Shown here: piece by piece, positions 7,635 through 14,331 of the stretch
Position numbering within the stretch: the first letter of the stretch is position 1
Layout of the letters: the number at the start of each line of letters is the position of its first letter
NCBI GenBank assembly: GCA_030431085.1
Contig: JAUIJW010000021.1
Span: forward strand, 1-18,148
Direction: 5' to 3'
Origin: Bacteroidia bacterium
GTDB taxonomy: Bacteria > Bacteroidota > Bacteroidia > Flavobacteriales > Flavobacteriaceae
Length of the DNA stretch: 18,148 nucleotides
Position numbers and translations under genes: made by a program
Notes under the pieces: model-generated
What the model was told of the DNA's origin: nothing
The model's input: the letters and a program-made list of their open reading frames with translations, nothing else
Databases searched by the model: none

Positions 7635-8939
7635 TTACTTCTTTCTAAAGTAAATAACAATCGGAACTCCCTCAAAATTATAAATTTCTCTTAATTTATT
7701 CTCTACAAATCGCTTATAAGGATCTCTAATATACTGTGGTAAATTAGCAAAGAAAACAAATTGGGGTGTTGCTGTTGGCAGCTGCATGCAGTACTTAATT
7801 TTAATAAACTTACCCTTATAAGCTGGAGGCGGCGTTTGCTTAACAATATCCAACATCACCTCATTAAACTTACTTGTTGCTATTTTTTGTTTTCTATTTT
7901 CAAAAACTTCAACAGCCGTTTCAATAGCCTTAAAAATTCTTTGTTTTGTGAGGGCAGAAATAAACAAAATAGGCACTTCGGTAAATGGTGCTATTTCTTG
8001 CCTTATTTTTTCTTCGAATTGCTTGGTTGTATGCGTATCTTTTTCAATTAAATCCCATTTATTAACTAAAATGACAATTCCTTTTTTATTCTTCTCGGCT
8101 AACCAAAAAATATTTTGATCTTGACCTTCAAAACCTCTTGTTGCATCTATCATTAAAATACATACATCGCTATACTCAATGGCCCTTACAGAACGCATTA
8201 CAGAATAAAACTCGAGATCATCTTTAACTTTTGATTTTTTTCTTATTCCCGCTGTATCTACCAGGTTAAATTCAAATCCAAACCTATTATAAATAGTATC
8301 ATTAGAGTCTCGTGTTGTACCTGCAATATCGGTTACAATATACCTATCTTCACCTATCAAAGCGTTAATAAAAGATGATTTACCTGCATTAGGTCTACCA
8401 ACAACCGCGAATCTAGGCAAATCACTTTTTTCTTCTTCTTCTTTTTCTGGTAAAGCTTCCACAATAGCGTCAAGTAAGTCTCCTGTACCACTACCATTCG
8501 TGCTGGCAATGGTATAATAATCTCCTAATCCTAAAGCATAAAACTCTACAGCATCTGCAGCTCTTTTGTTATTGTCAACTTTATTTACAGTTAAAAATAC
8601 AGGCTTTTTTACTTGGCGAAGTAATTGTGCCACTTCCTCATCCATCCCAGTAATACCCGTTTCTACATCAACCATAAAAATTATGGCATCTGCTTCATCA
8701 ATAGCTAACTCAACTTGTTTATCAATTTCGGCTTCAAAAATATCGTCACTACCAACAACATAACCTCCGGTATCTATTAAAGAAAACTCTCTTCCATTCC
8801 AATCGGTTTTACCATAATGTCTATCTCTGGTAACACCACTTACCGCATCTACTATAGCCTCTCTTTTTTGTATTAACCTGTTGAATAAAGTAGATTTACC
8901 TACATTTGGTCTTCCTACTATGGCTACGATATTTCCCAT
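7635..8939 (-). CDS. der: ribosome-assembly GTPase Der (EngA)
   Basis: A 434-residue tandem GTPase needed for maturation of the 50S subunit. G domain 1: P-loop GRPNVGKS (9-16), DTGG (56-59), NKVD (119-122). G domain 2: P-loop GRPNAGKS (181-188), DTAG (228-231), NKWD (293-296). The C-terminal KH-like domain spans about 350-434. An acidic linker EKEEEEK (165-171) joins the G domains. The G5 region of domain 1 reads ASTNGSG instead of a standard SA motif. Length is typical. The start is the ATG at 8937-8939, with a -7 box about 25 bases upstream. It is convergent with the TPM gene and divergent from a two-TM protein gene. Confidence 0.97.
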   Translation of the reverse strand: MGNIVAIVGRPNVGKSTLFNRLIQKREAIVDAVSGVTRDRHYGKTDWNGREFSLIDTGGYVVGSDDIFEAEIDKQVELAIDEADAIIFMVDVETGITGMDEEVAQLLRQVKKPVFLTVNKVDNNKRAADAVEFYALGLGDYYTIASTNGSGTGDLLDAIVEALPEKEEEEKSDLPRFAVVGRPNAGKSSFINALIGEDRYIVTDIAGTTRDSNDTIYNRFGFEFNLVDTAGIRKKSKVKDDLEFYSVMRSVRAIEYSDVCILMIDATRGFEGQDQNIFWLAEKNKKGIVILVNKWDLIEKDTHTTKQFEEKIRQEIAPFTEVPILFISALTKQRIFKAIETAVEVFENRKQKIATSKFNEVMLDIVKQTPPPAYKGKFIKIKYCMQLPTATPQFVFFANLPQYIRDPYKRFVENKLREIYNFEGVPIVIYFRKK

Positions 8940-8963
8940 TTTTGTTTCCTATAAATTTGGTTG

Positions 8964-8971
8964 CAAAGATA
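8964..8971 (-). promoter_or_regulatory. putative -7 promoter box (TATCTTTG) for der
   Basis: On the minus strand this is TATCTTTG, a perfect TAnnTTTG element and the form often seen before flavobacterial housekeeping genes. It lies 24 bases before the der ATG. No well-spaced -33 TTG is seen. Confidence 0.55.
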
Positions 8972-9022
8972 CGCTTATCTTGGTTATCTTAAAAACCCTA
9001 AACCAACTTAAAATGAATTGTT

Positions 9023-9030
9023 TAATTTTG
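9023..9030 (+). promoter_or_regulatory. putative -7 promoter box (TAATTTTG)
   Basis: TAATTTTG matches TAnnTTTG and lies 17 bases before the ATG at 9048, predicting a very short leader of about 10 bases. It is divergent from the der promoter; no -33 TTG at consensus spacing. Confidence 0.4.
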
Positions 9031-9047
9031 ACTATAAATTTAGTTAG

Positions 9048-9563
9048 ATGAACGCGCCGATTAGAGATGATGAGATGAATAAAATCTTACTCAAACCAAG
9101 GTTTCAGATTATTATTAATAAAAGTATTGATGATATTTTACAAAAATTCGAGACCCTAAAAAAAGAGGGGCATTCTAAATATATGATTAAAGTGGTAAGT
9201 AATCACGTTGTGATTGACATCCCAGATCATGAGGCTCATTTTTGGTCGCCACAACTTCATTTTGAGGTTGAACGCATTGAACAGGGTAAATCTCTTATTA
9301 AGGGTTTATTAGGACCTAAACCCAAGGTTTGGACATTTTTTATGTTTCTCCACTTTGCCATCGCCATTGCCTTTGTGGTGTTTTTTGTGATGCTATATGT
9401 TAAATGGAGTTTAAATCAAAACTATCACATAGCCTTAGCAATGTGTTTATTAACCCCTGTGCTATCTTTTGGCTTGTATTTTGCTGGCCAAGTTGGAAAA
9501 AAGATAGGACGTAAACAAATTCAAGAACTCTATCACTATTTGTTAAAAATAACACATCAATAA
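9048..9563 (+). CDS. uncharacterised two-transmembrane protein next to der
   Basis: A 171-residue protein that I do not recognise beyond being a flavobacterial conserved-looking membrane protein. Residues 1-90 are soluble and mixed alpha/beta, with FEVERIEQGKSLIKGLLGPKP (70-90, quoted in part: ERIEQGKSLIKG) reminiscent of a beta-hairpin. There are two hydrophobic helices, about 94-118 and 126-147, then a basic C-terminal helix with KKIGRKQIQEL. No GTPase motifs are present, so a name such as GTP-binding protein, if transferred from its neighbour der, would be unsupported. An alternative start is Met10 (ATG at 9075), just before the basic MNKILLKPRFQ. The first ATG is kept because the -7 box lies directly upstream. 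The 3' side runs into about 190 bases of structured non-coding sequence ending in a terminator. Confidence 0.7.
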   Translation: MNAPIRDDEMNKILLKPRFQIIINKSIDDILQKFETLKKEGHSKYMIKVVSNHVVIDIPDHEAHFWSPQLHFEVERIEQGKSLIKGLLGPKPKVWTFFMFLHFAIAIAFVVFFVMLYVKWSLNQNYHIALAMCLLTPVLSFGLYFAGQVGKKIGRKQIQELYHYLLKITHQ

Positions 9564-9681
9564 CACTGTTTGTTGCAAATTATTAAAACTTCATTGTTTT
9601 TTAGAATATTTTATTAACTTGCTGACATTACCAGTAATTCTTTAAATATACTTAGTGTAAATAGTTGTGTTGAGTTATAAA

Positions 9682-9735
9682 TTTTTAATTGCACTTAAAA
9701 AAGAATATGAATAAGATTACATGGTGGTGTAATTT
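9682..9735 (+). other. successive short hairpins in the 9564-9781 gap; possible ncRNA or structured 3' UTR
   Basis: The 218-base gap after the two-TM gene has no credible ORF. It holds TTTTTAA/TTAAAAA (9682-9688 with 9695-9701, loop TTGCAC) and ATTACA/TGTAAT (9716-9721 with 9728-9733, loop TGGTGG, extendable by two more pairs). A 5-bp TTGAA/TTCAA pair (9737-9741 with 9749-9753) follows, then a strong terminator. The first stem is all A/T and could be chance. A small RNA ending at the terminator or a long 3' UTR are both possible; I found no convincing internal promoter. Confidence 0.3.
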
Positions 9736-9751
9736 GTTGAATTAATTGTTC

Positions 9752-9781
9752 AAAAAGTCGGTTCTAACCGACTTTTTCTTT
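9752..9781. terminator. bidirectional intrinsic terminator (9048 gene and pyrF)
   Basis: The arms AAAAAGTCGGTT (9752-9763) and AACCGACTTTTT (9766-9777) are perfect complements around CT. In practice this is a GTCGG/CCGAC core with an A/T-flanked stem. A U-tract TTTTTCTTTTT follows on the + strand, and the A-run gives U residues on the - strand. It lies between the 3' ends of the two-TM gene and pyrF and can serve both. Confidence 0.88.
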
Positions 9782-10603
9782 TTATAATTGTGCCAATATA
9801 CTTGCCATTTCTTGTTGAAGCACTTTGGCCTTGAAAGCCGCTGCTTCTGCAAAATCACTCTCTGTAGAAGCATAAATAATTCCTCTAGAAGAGTTAATCA
9901 ATAACCCCACATCTTTAGTCAACCCATACTTACAAACACCTTGTAAATCACCACCTTGCGCTCCTACACCAGGCACCAGCAAAAAATGATTTGGTACAAT
10001 TTTTCTAATCTCTTTGAAGTATTCTGGTCTGGTAGCCCCAACGACATACATTAACTGTTCGCTGTTTTTCCATTGCAAAGACTCTAATAAAACCTTTTGA
10101 TATAGTTGTTGATGTTGAGTATTTTCGAATGATTGAAAATCTAAGCCGCCCTTATTAGATGTTAAAGCTAACAAAATGGTAAACTTGTTTTTAAATTCAA
10201 GAAAAGGCTCAACTGAATCACTTCCCATATAGGGTGCCACCGTAATCGAATCAAACGCTAAATCATTAAAAAAAGCCTTGGCATATCGTGTTGAAGTATT
10301 ACCAATATCACCTCTTTTAGCATCTGCAATCGTAAATACCTCTGGGTATTGTTCATTAAGATAGTTAATCGTTCTTTCTAAAGCTTGCCACCCTTTTAAA
10401 CCATAAGCCTCATAAAAAGCAATATTTGGTTTATAGGCTACGGTATATTGATGCGTGGCATCAATTATTGCTTTATTAAATGCAAAAATAGGATCTTCTT
10501 TTCGTAACAAATGCTGAGGTATTTTTTCTAAATCCACATCTAAACCTACACATAAAAACGACTGTTTCTGATGTATCTGATCAATCAATTGTTGCTTGTT
10601 CAT
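9782..10603 (-). CDS. pyrF: orotidine 5'-phosphate decarboxylase
   Basis: A 273-residue OMP decarboxylase of the longer bacterial type (about 270 residues). It catalyses the last step of UMP synthesis, OMP to UMP plus CO2. Visible motifs: FLCVGLDVD (16-24), AYKPN with Lys58, the catalytic DAKRGDIG (Asp94, Lys96, Asp99), and the phosphate-binding end LLVPGVGAQGGD and INSSRGI. I start at the ATG at 10601-10603 rather than the in-frame GTG nine bases upstream (10612). The ATG gives the usual MNKQQL-type N-terminus and lies about 14 bases from the transcript start predicted from the box at 10625-10632. Divergent from tpiA across a 153-base spacer; no other pyrimidine genes are adjacent. Confidence 0.95.
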   Translation of the reverse strand: MNKQQLIDQIHQKQSFLCVGLDVDLEKIPQHLLRKEDPIFAFNKAIIDATHQYTVAYKPNIAFYEAYGLKGWQALERTINYLNEQYPEVFTIADAKRGDIGNTSTRYAKAFFNDLAFDSITVAPYMGSDSVEPFLEFKNKFTILLALTSNKGGLDFQSFENTQHQQLYQKVLLESLQWKNSEQLMYVVGATRPEYFKEIRKIVPNHFLLVPGVGAQGGDLQGVCKYGLTKDVGLLINSSRGIIYASTESDFAEAAAFKAKVLQQEMASILAQL

Positions 10604-10624
10604 TGGGCACACGTTTTAAGGTGA

Positions 10625-10632
10625 CAAAAGTA
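10625..10632 (-). promoter_or_regulatory. putative -7 promoter box (TACTTTTG) for pyrF
   Basis: On the minus strand this reads TACTTTTG, a full TAnnTTTG match 21 bases before the chosen pyrF ATG. Its position disfavours much longer leaders. No -33 TTG at consensus spacing. Confidence 0.5.
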
Positions 10633-10723
10633 GTGATTTATAGTAGAATTATTTTTAGAAATTGGCAATTTTAACTTTGTTTTTTTAGCAATATTGCATA
10701 CCCCATAATCCTATTTTTATGAT

Positions 10724-10731
10724 TATCTTTG
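10724..10731 (+). promoter_or_regulatory. putative -7 promoter box (TATCTTTG) for tpiA-prmA
   Basis: TATCTTTG fits the Bacteroidota -7 consensus perfectly, 25 bases before the tpiA ATG. The nearest upstream TTG (10694-10696) is 27 bases away, longer than the usual 17-23 spacing. Confidence 0.55.
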
Positions 10732-10756
10732 TGCCGTTAAATCCTAAATCAAAACC

Positions 10757-11515
10757 ATGAGAAGCAAAATAGTAGCTGGTAACTGGAAAATGAACAACAG
10801 TGCCAAAGAATCTAAAGCACTTATTAAAAATCTTAAAAAATCTGTTAAAGGATTGCCTTTAAACAATACCAGAGTTATTGTTGCGCCGTCGTTTGTTTAT
10901 TTACAAAAAATCGCTAAAAAAACTGCGGGTACTCCTATTGAAGTAGCTGCGCAAAACATGAATGATGCGCCAAAAGGTGCTTACACAGGTGAGGTTTCTG
11001 GCGAAATGCTCAAGTCTATTCATGTTAACACAGTCATTTTAGGTCACTCTGAAAGACGGGAATATTACTATGAAACTGACACTATTCTTAAAAAGAAAGT
11101 CCTATCGGCCTTAGATCAAAATTTTGAAATTATTTTCTGTTTTGGTGAAGTGCTTGAAGATAGAAAAAGCAATAAGCATTTTGATGTGGTAAAATCTCAA
11201 ATTGTAAACGCTCTTTTTGATTTAACCTCTGATGATTGGGAGAACATCATTTTAGCCTATGAACCAGTTTGGGCCATTGGAACAGGAGAAACAGCAAGTC
11301 CAGAACAAGCTCAAGAAATGCATGCTTTTGTAAGAGATTTAATCGCTACAAAATACGATCAACATTTAGCAGAACACACCTCAATTCTTTACGGTGGAAG
11401 TGTAAAGCCTGCTAATGCTGAAGAAATTTTCTCTAAAGAGGATGTCGATGGAGGATTAATTGGAGGAGCTTCTTTAAACGCCGATGATTTTACAGCAATT
11501 GTAAAAGCAATTTAG
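10757..11515 (+). CDS. tpiA: triosephosphate isomerase
   Basis: A 252-residue TIM-barrel enzyme interconverting dihydroxyacetone phosphate and glyceraldehyde-3-phosphate in glycolysis and gluconeogenesis. Catalytic residues are visible: Lys11 in GNWKMN, His97 in ILGHSERR, and Glu169 in AYEPVW. The mobile loop 6 (WAIGTG, 172-177) and the phosphate-binding YGGSVKP (212-218) and GGLIGGASL (232-240) are intact. Length is typical. Its stop is followed three bases later by the prmA ATG, so the two are almost certainly one transcript. The product handles the glyceraldehyde-3-phosphate released by the KDPG aldolase earlier in the window, but the two loci are far apart and need not be co-regulated. 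Confidence 0.97.
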   Translation: MRSKIVAGNWKMNNSAKESKALIKNLKKSVKGLPLNNTRVIVAPSFVYLQKIAKKTAGTPIEVAAQNMNDAPKGAYTGEVSGEMLKSIHVNTVILGHSERREYYYETDTILKKKVLSALDQNFEIIFCFGEVLEDRKSNKHFDVVKSQIVNALFDLTSDDWENIILAYEPVWAIGTGETASPEQAQEMHAFVRDLIATKYDQHLAEHTSILYGGSVKPANAEEIFSKEDVDGGLIGGASLNADDFTAIVKAI

Positions 11516-11518
11516 TCA

Positions 11519-12373
11519 ATGAATTATATAGCATACACCTTTGTTATCAAAGACCACACGAGTGGAACCTTACCTCTGCAAACTGCTATAGAAATTTTAA
11601 TTGCTCAATTAGGAGCAGTTGGTTTCGAAAGCTTTACAGAGCAAGAAAAAGGTGTAATTGCTTATATACAAGAACAAGATTGGAATCCAGAAATGTTAAC
11701 GCACATTCAAATTCTGGATTCTAATGATGTTCAGATATCCTATACAAAAGAAAATATTCAACAAATCAACTGGAATAGTGAGTGGGAAAAGCACTTCGAA
11801 CCTATTGAAGTTGATGGGTTAATTGGGGTAAGGGCGCCTTTTCATAAAAACCCAGAATTAAAATACGATATCGTTATCGAACCTAAAATGAGTTTTGGCA
11901 CAGGACACCATGAAACCACTCATTTGATGCTACAACACTTATTGTATATGGATTTAAAAAATAAATCTGTATTAGATATGGGCTGTGGCACTGGTATACT
12001 CGCTATTTTCGCACACATGAAAGGTGCACAACCAATCGATGCGATAGACATTGATGCCTGGTGCTATGAAAACACACTAGAAAACATCGATAAAAATCAT
12101 TGCAGTAACATCAATGCATATCAAGGTGATGCTAGCCTATTAAAAGAGCAAAAATACGATGTGATTATTGCTAATATCAATAGAAATATATTGATTAATG
12201 ACATCCCGCATTATACACGATGTCTCGAAAAGAATGGACAACTTTTACTTAGTGGCTTTTACAGCGAAGACATTCCCGTTATTAAAAAATCATTAGATCA
12301 GCATCAGCTCGTTATTGAGCAACAATTGTTAAAGAATAATTGGGTCGCTTTAAGATGTATAAATAATTCTTAA
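11519..12373 (+). CDS. prmA: ribosomal protein L11 methyltransferase
   Basis: A 284-residue SAM-dependent methyltransferase. The N-terminal L11-recognition region spans about 1-115 and the Rossmann-fold catalytic domain about 120-284. Diagnostic motifs: EPKMSFGTGHHETT (121-134), SAM motif I VLDMGCGTGILAI (151-163), the acidic DAIDIDAW (174-181), and IIANINRNIL (216-225). It methylates ribosomal protein L11 in the cytoplasm. It is three bases downstream of tpiA and 25 bases upstream of clpS, which may be read through or from its own promoter. Confidence 0.95.
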   Translation: MNYIAYTFVIKDHTSGTLPLQTAIEILIAQLGAVGFESFTEQEKGVIAYIQEQDWNPEMLTHIQILDSNDVQISYTKENIQQINWNSEWEKHFEPIEVDGLIGVRAPFHKNPELKYDIVIEPKMSFGTGHHETTHLMLQHLLYMDLKNKSVLDMGCGTGILAIFAHMKGAQPIDAIDIDAWCYENTLENIDKNHCSNINAYQGDASLLKEQKYDVIIANINRNILINDIPHYTRCLEKNGQLLLSGFYSEDIPVIKKSLDQHQLVIEQQLLKNNWVALRCINNS

Positions 12374-12378
12374 ATTTG
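12371..12378 (+). promoter_or_regulatory. putative internal -7 box (TAAATTTG) for clpS, overlapping prmA stop
   Basis: TAAATTTG is a full TAnnTTTG match whose first three bases are the prmA stop codon. Transcription would start near 12385, giving clpS a leader of about 14 bases. The nearest upstream TTG is 28 bases away, so the match rests on the -7 box alone. Confidence 0.4.
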
Positions 12379-12398
12379 AACCATACAATTGAAAAATC

Positions 12399-12674
12399 AT
12401 GAGTACAAAAGAAAGAGTTCAAGAAGAAATTGATGTTTTAGAACAAAACATCAACCAACATGAAATTGTGTTGTTCAATGATGATATTCATACTTTTGAT
12501 TATGTGATTGATGCCCTTATTGACACTTGCGATCATTCATTAGAACAGGCAGAGCAATGCACCATCTTAGTGCACTACAAAGGTAAATGCACCGTAAAAT
12601 CTGGTGAGTATAAAGATCTAAAACCTCGTTGCACGCGACTACTTGATCGTGGACTTTCGGCCGAAATTATTTAA
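12399..12674 (+). CDS. clpS: ClpS-family adaptor for the ClpAP/ClpCP protease
   Basis: A 91-residue ClpS adaptor of normal size (about 85-110). It delivers N-degron substrates to the Clp unfoldase. The signature VLFNDDIHTFDYVI (24-37) contains the Asn27-Asp28-Asp29 substrate-binding motif. GKCTVKSGEY (62-71) and the ending LLDRGLSAEI (81-90) match the family end. The N-terminal extension is about 20 residues. It follows prmA by 25 bases. No Clp ATPase gene is nearby, unlike the clpS-clpA pairs of proteobacteria. Confidence 0.93.
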   Translation: MSTKERVQEEIDVLEQNINQHEIVLFNDDIHTFDYVIDALIDTCDHSLEQAEQCTILVHYKGKCTVKSGEYKDLKPRCTRLLDRGLSAEII

Positions 12675-12707
12675 CAGTTTTTAACAAACGACATTCTAAG
12701 TTTCGTA

Positions 12708-12715
12708 TATATTTG
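12708..12715 (+). promoter_or_regulatory. putative -7 promoter box (TATATTTG) for the M28 peptidase gene
   Basis: TATATTTG is a perfect TAnnTTTG box 26 bases before the ATG at 12742. It overlaps the in-frame TTG at 12715, which argues against that codon as the start. No -33 TTG at consensus spacing. Confidence 0.55.
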
Positions 12716-12741
12716 TGTTTTTAAAACTTAACGAAAACACA

Positions 12742-14286
12742 ATGAAATACACAATTACTTTAGGATTACTCTTGTGTGCTGGATTAACATTTGCCCAAGA
12801 TGCTGCTACAGCCCCAAAAGCAAAAAATGATGTGGCTGTAAAATACGCCCAAACTATTACAGAAAAAGATCTTTCAGAAGATTTACACATTTTAGCTTCG
12901 GATGCCCTTGAAGGGAGAGAGACAGGAAAAAGAGGTCAGAAAATGGCCGCTGCATTCATCAAAGCTAGCTTCGAGGAACTTGGCTTGGTAGGCCCAGTTA
13001 AAAATGGCAGAGGCAATGGTTACTATCAAGATGTACCTTTAGTAGCTTCTAAAGCGGGTAACACATACCTCAAAATAAAAGACCAAAAATATAAAAATAT
13101 AGAAGATGGTTTATTATACCTAGGTTCTGGCAATACTACTCAAGAACATAGTGCAAAGGTTATTTTTGCTGGTAATGGTAGCAAAGATGCTTTCGATAAT
13201 TTAGAAGTTAAAGATCAAGCCGTTTTGGTTATTGTAGATGGTAGAAATAGAGCAGCAAGAAGTGAAGCCAAGGCCCAAGCTCAGGCCCATGGTGCCAAAA
13301 TTCTATTTACCGTAATGCACGACAGCGATGATAAGTTTAAAGAATTCACTAAAAAATACAGCCATTATTTTACAGATGAAAAGTTAGGACTTGATAAAGG
13401 AGAGAAAGACAACGCTTCTGATTTAGAGACCTTCTATGTAAGTCCGTCCGTAGCAGGCAAAATCATGAATCAGTCATTTGATAAATTGACAAAGGCTGCC
13501 AACGCATTCGGTAAAGGCAAAAAAAGTGCCTTAAAAAAGATGAAATCTAACCAAATCACCTATCAATTAGAAAGTATTAGAAAAAAAGTAATTTCTGAAA
13601 ATGTACTGGGGTACTTAGAGGGTAGCGATTTAAAAGATGAACTTATCGTAATTACCGCCCATTACGACCATGTAGGTATGCACGATGGTAAAGTTTACAA
13701 TGGTGCTGATGATGATGGTTCTGGTACTGTAGGGCTAATTGAATTGGCCGAAGCGTTTACTAAAGCTAAAGCTGATGGTAAAGGCCCAAGAAGAAGTATT
13801 TTATTCATGACAGTAACGGGTGAAGAAAAAGGACTCCTTGGCTCTGCCTATTATGCAGACCACTCTATTTTTCCTTTAGAAAATACCGTTGTAAATTTAA
13901 ATATTGATATGATTGGTAGAACGGGTGATAGAGATTTTGAAACCGAAGACTATGTATTTTTAGTAGGTGCAGATAAAATTTCATCTGAACTACATCAAAT
14001 AAGCGAAGATGCTAATGCTACATATACAAAGATGTATTTAGATTACACTTATAATGATGAGAAGCACCCAGACCGTATTTATTATCGTTCTGATCACTGG
14101 AACTTTGCCAAAAAAGGTGTTCCGATTATATTCTACTTCAATGGTACACACGAAGATTATCACAAACATACTGATACTGTAGATAAAATTAATTGGCCTA
14201 TGTTAGAAAAAAGAACTCAGCTTGTATTCTATACAGCGTGGGAAATTGCTAACAGAGATGCCCGATTAAAAATTGATAAAAAATAA
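12742..14286 (+). CDS. exported M28-family zinc peptidase
   Basis: A 514-residue secreted or periplasmic aminopeptidase-like enzyme. Residues 1-18 are a signal peptide ending in TFAQ. The N-terminal part carries the usual LASDALEGRETGKRG segment (51-65), followed by a PA-like insertion about 115-290. The M28 catalytic domain begins about 285. Zinc and catalytic residues, by motif: His307 and Asp309 (AHYDHVG), Asp323 (GADDDGSG), Glu361 and Glu362 (TGEEKGLLGS), Asp389 (NIDMIGR), His474 (HEDYHKHTD). I choose the ATG at 12742 because the longer TTG start at 12715 lies in the promoter box and would add nine residues before the signal peptide. It is a single-gene transcript bounded by clpS and a strong terminator. 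Substrate specificity is not evident. Confidence 0.92.
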   Translation: MKYTITLGLLLCAGLTFAQDAATAPKAKNDVAVKYAQTITEKDLSEDLHILASDALEGRETGKRGQKMAAAFIKASFEELGLVGPVKNGRGNGYYQDVPLVASKAGNTYLKIKDQKYKNIEDGLLYLGSGNTTQEHSAKVIFAGNGSKDAFDNLEVKDQAVLVIVDGRNRAARSEAKAQAQAHGAKILFTVMHDSDDKFKEFTKKYSHYFTDEKLGLDKGEKDNASDLETFYVSPSVAGKIMNQSFDKLTKAANAFGKGKKSALKKMKSNQITYQLESIRKKVISENVLGYLEGSDLKDELIVITAHYDHVGMHDGKVYNGADDDGSGTVGLIELAEAFTKAKADGKGPRRSILFMTVTGEEKGLLGSAYYADHSIFPLENTVVNLNIDMIGRTGDRDFETEDYVFLVGADKISSELHQISEDANATYTKMYLDYTYNDEKHPDRIYYRSDHWNFAKKGVPIIFYFNGTHEDYHKHTDTVDKINWPMLEKRTQLVFYTAWEIANRDARLKIDKK

Positions 14287-14295
14287 AACCATCTA

Positions 14296-14329
14296 AAAAA
14301 AGGCCTGAATAATTATTCAGGCCCTTTTT
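14296..14329. terminator. bidirectional intrinsic terminator (M28 peptidase / carboxylase operon)
   Basis: A 22-base perfect palindrome (14302-14323; arms GGCCTGAATAA and TTATTCAGGCC) is flanked by an A-run on the left and a T-run on the right, giving U-tracts on both strands. It sits between the convergent ends of the M28 gene (stop 14284-14286) and the carboxyltransferase gene (stop 14332-14334). Confidence 0.93.
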
Positions 14330-14331
14330 AA

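Noticed and set aside
10604..10612. GTG at 10612 as start of pyrF (three extra residues)
   Set aside because: The ATG at 10603 gives the normal N-terminus and leaves a sensible leader after the -7 box; the GTG would leave almost none.
12715..12741. TTG at 12715 as start of the M28 peptidase
   Set aside because: It overlaps a TATATTTG promoter box, and the ATG at 12742 begins a clean signal peptide.
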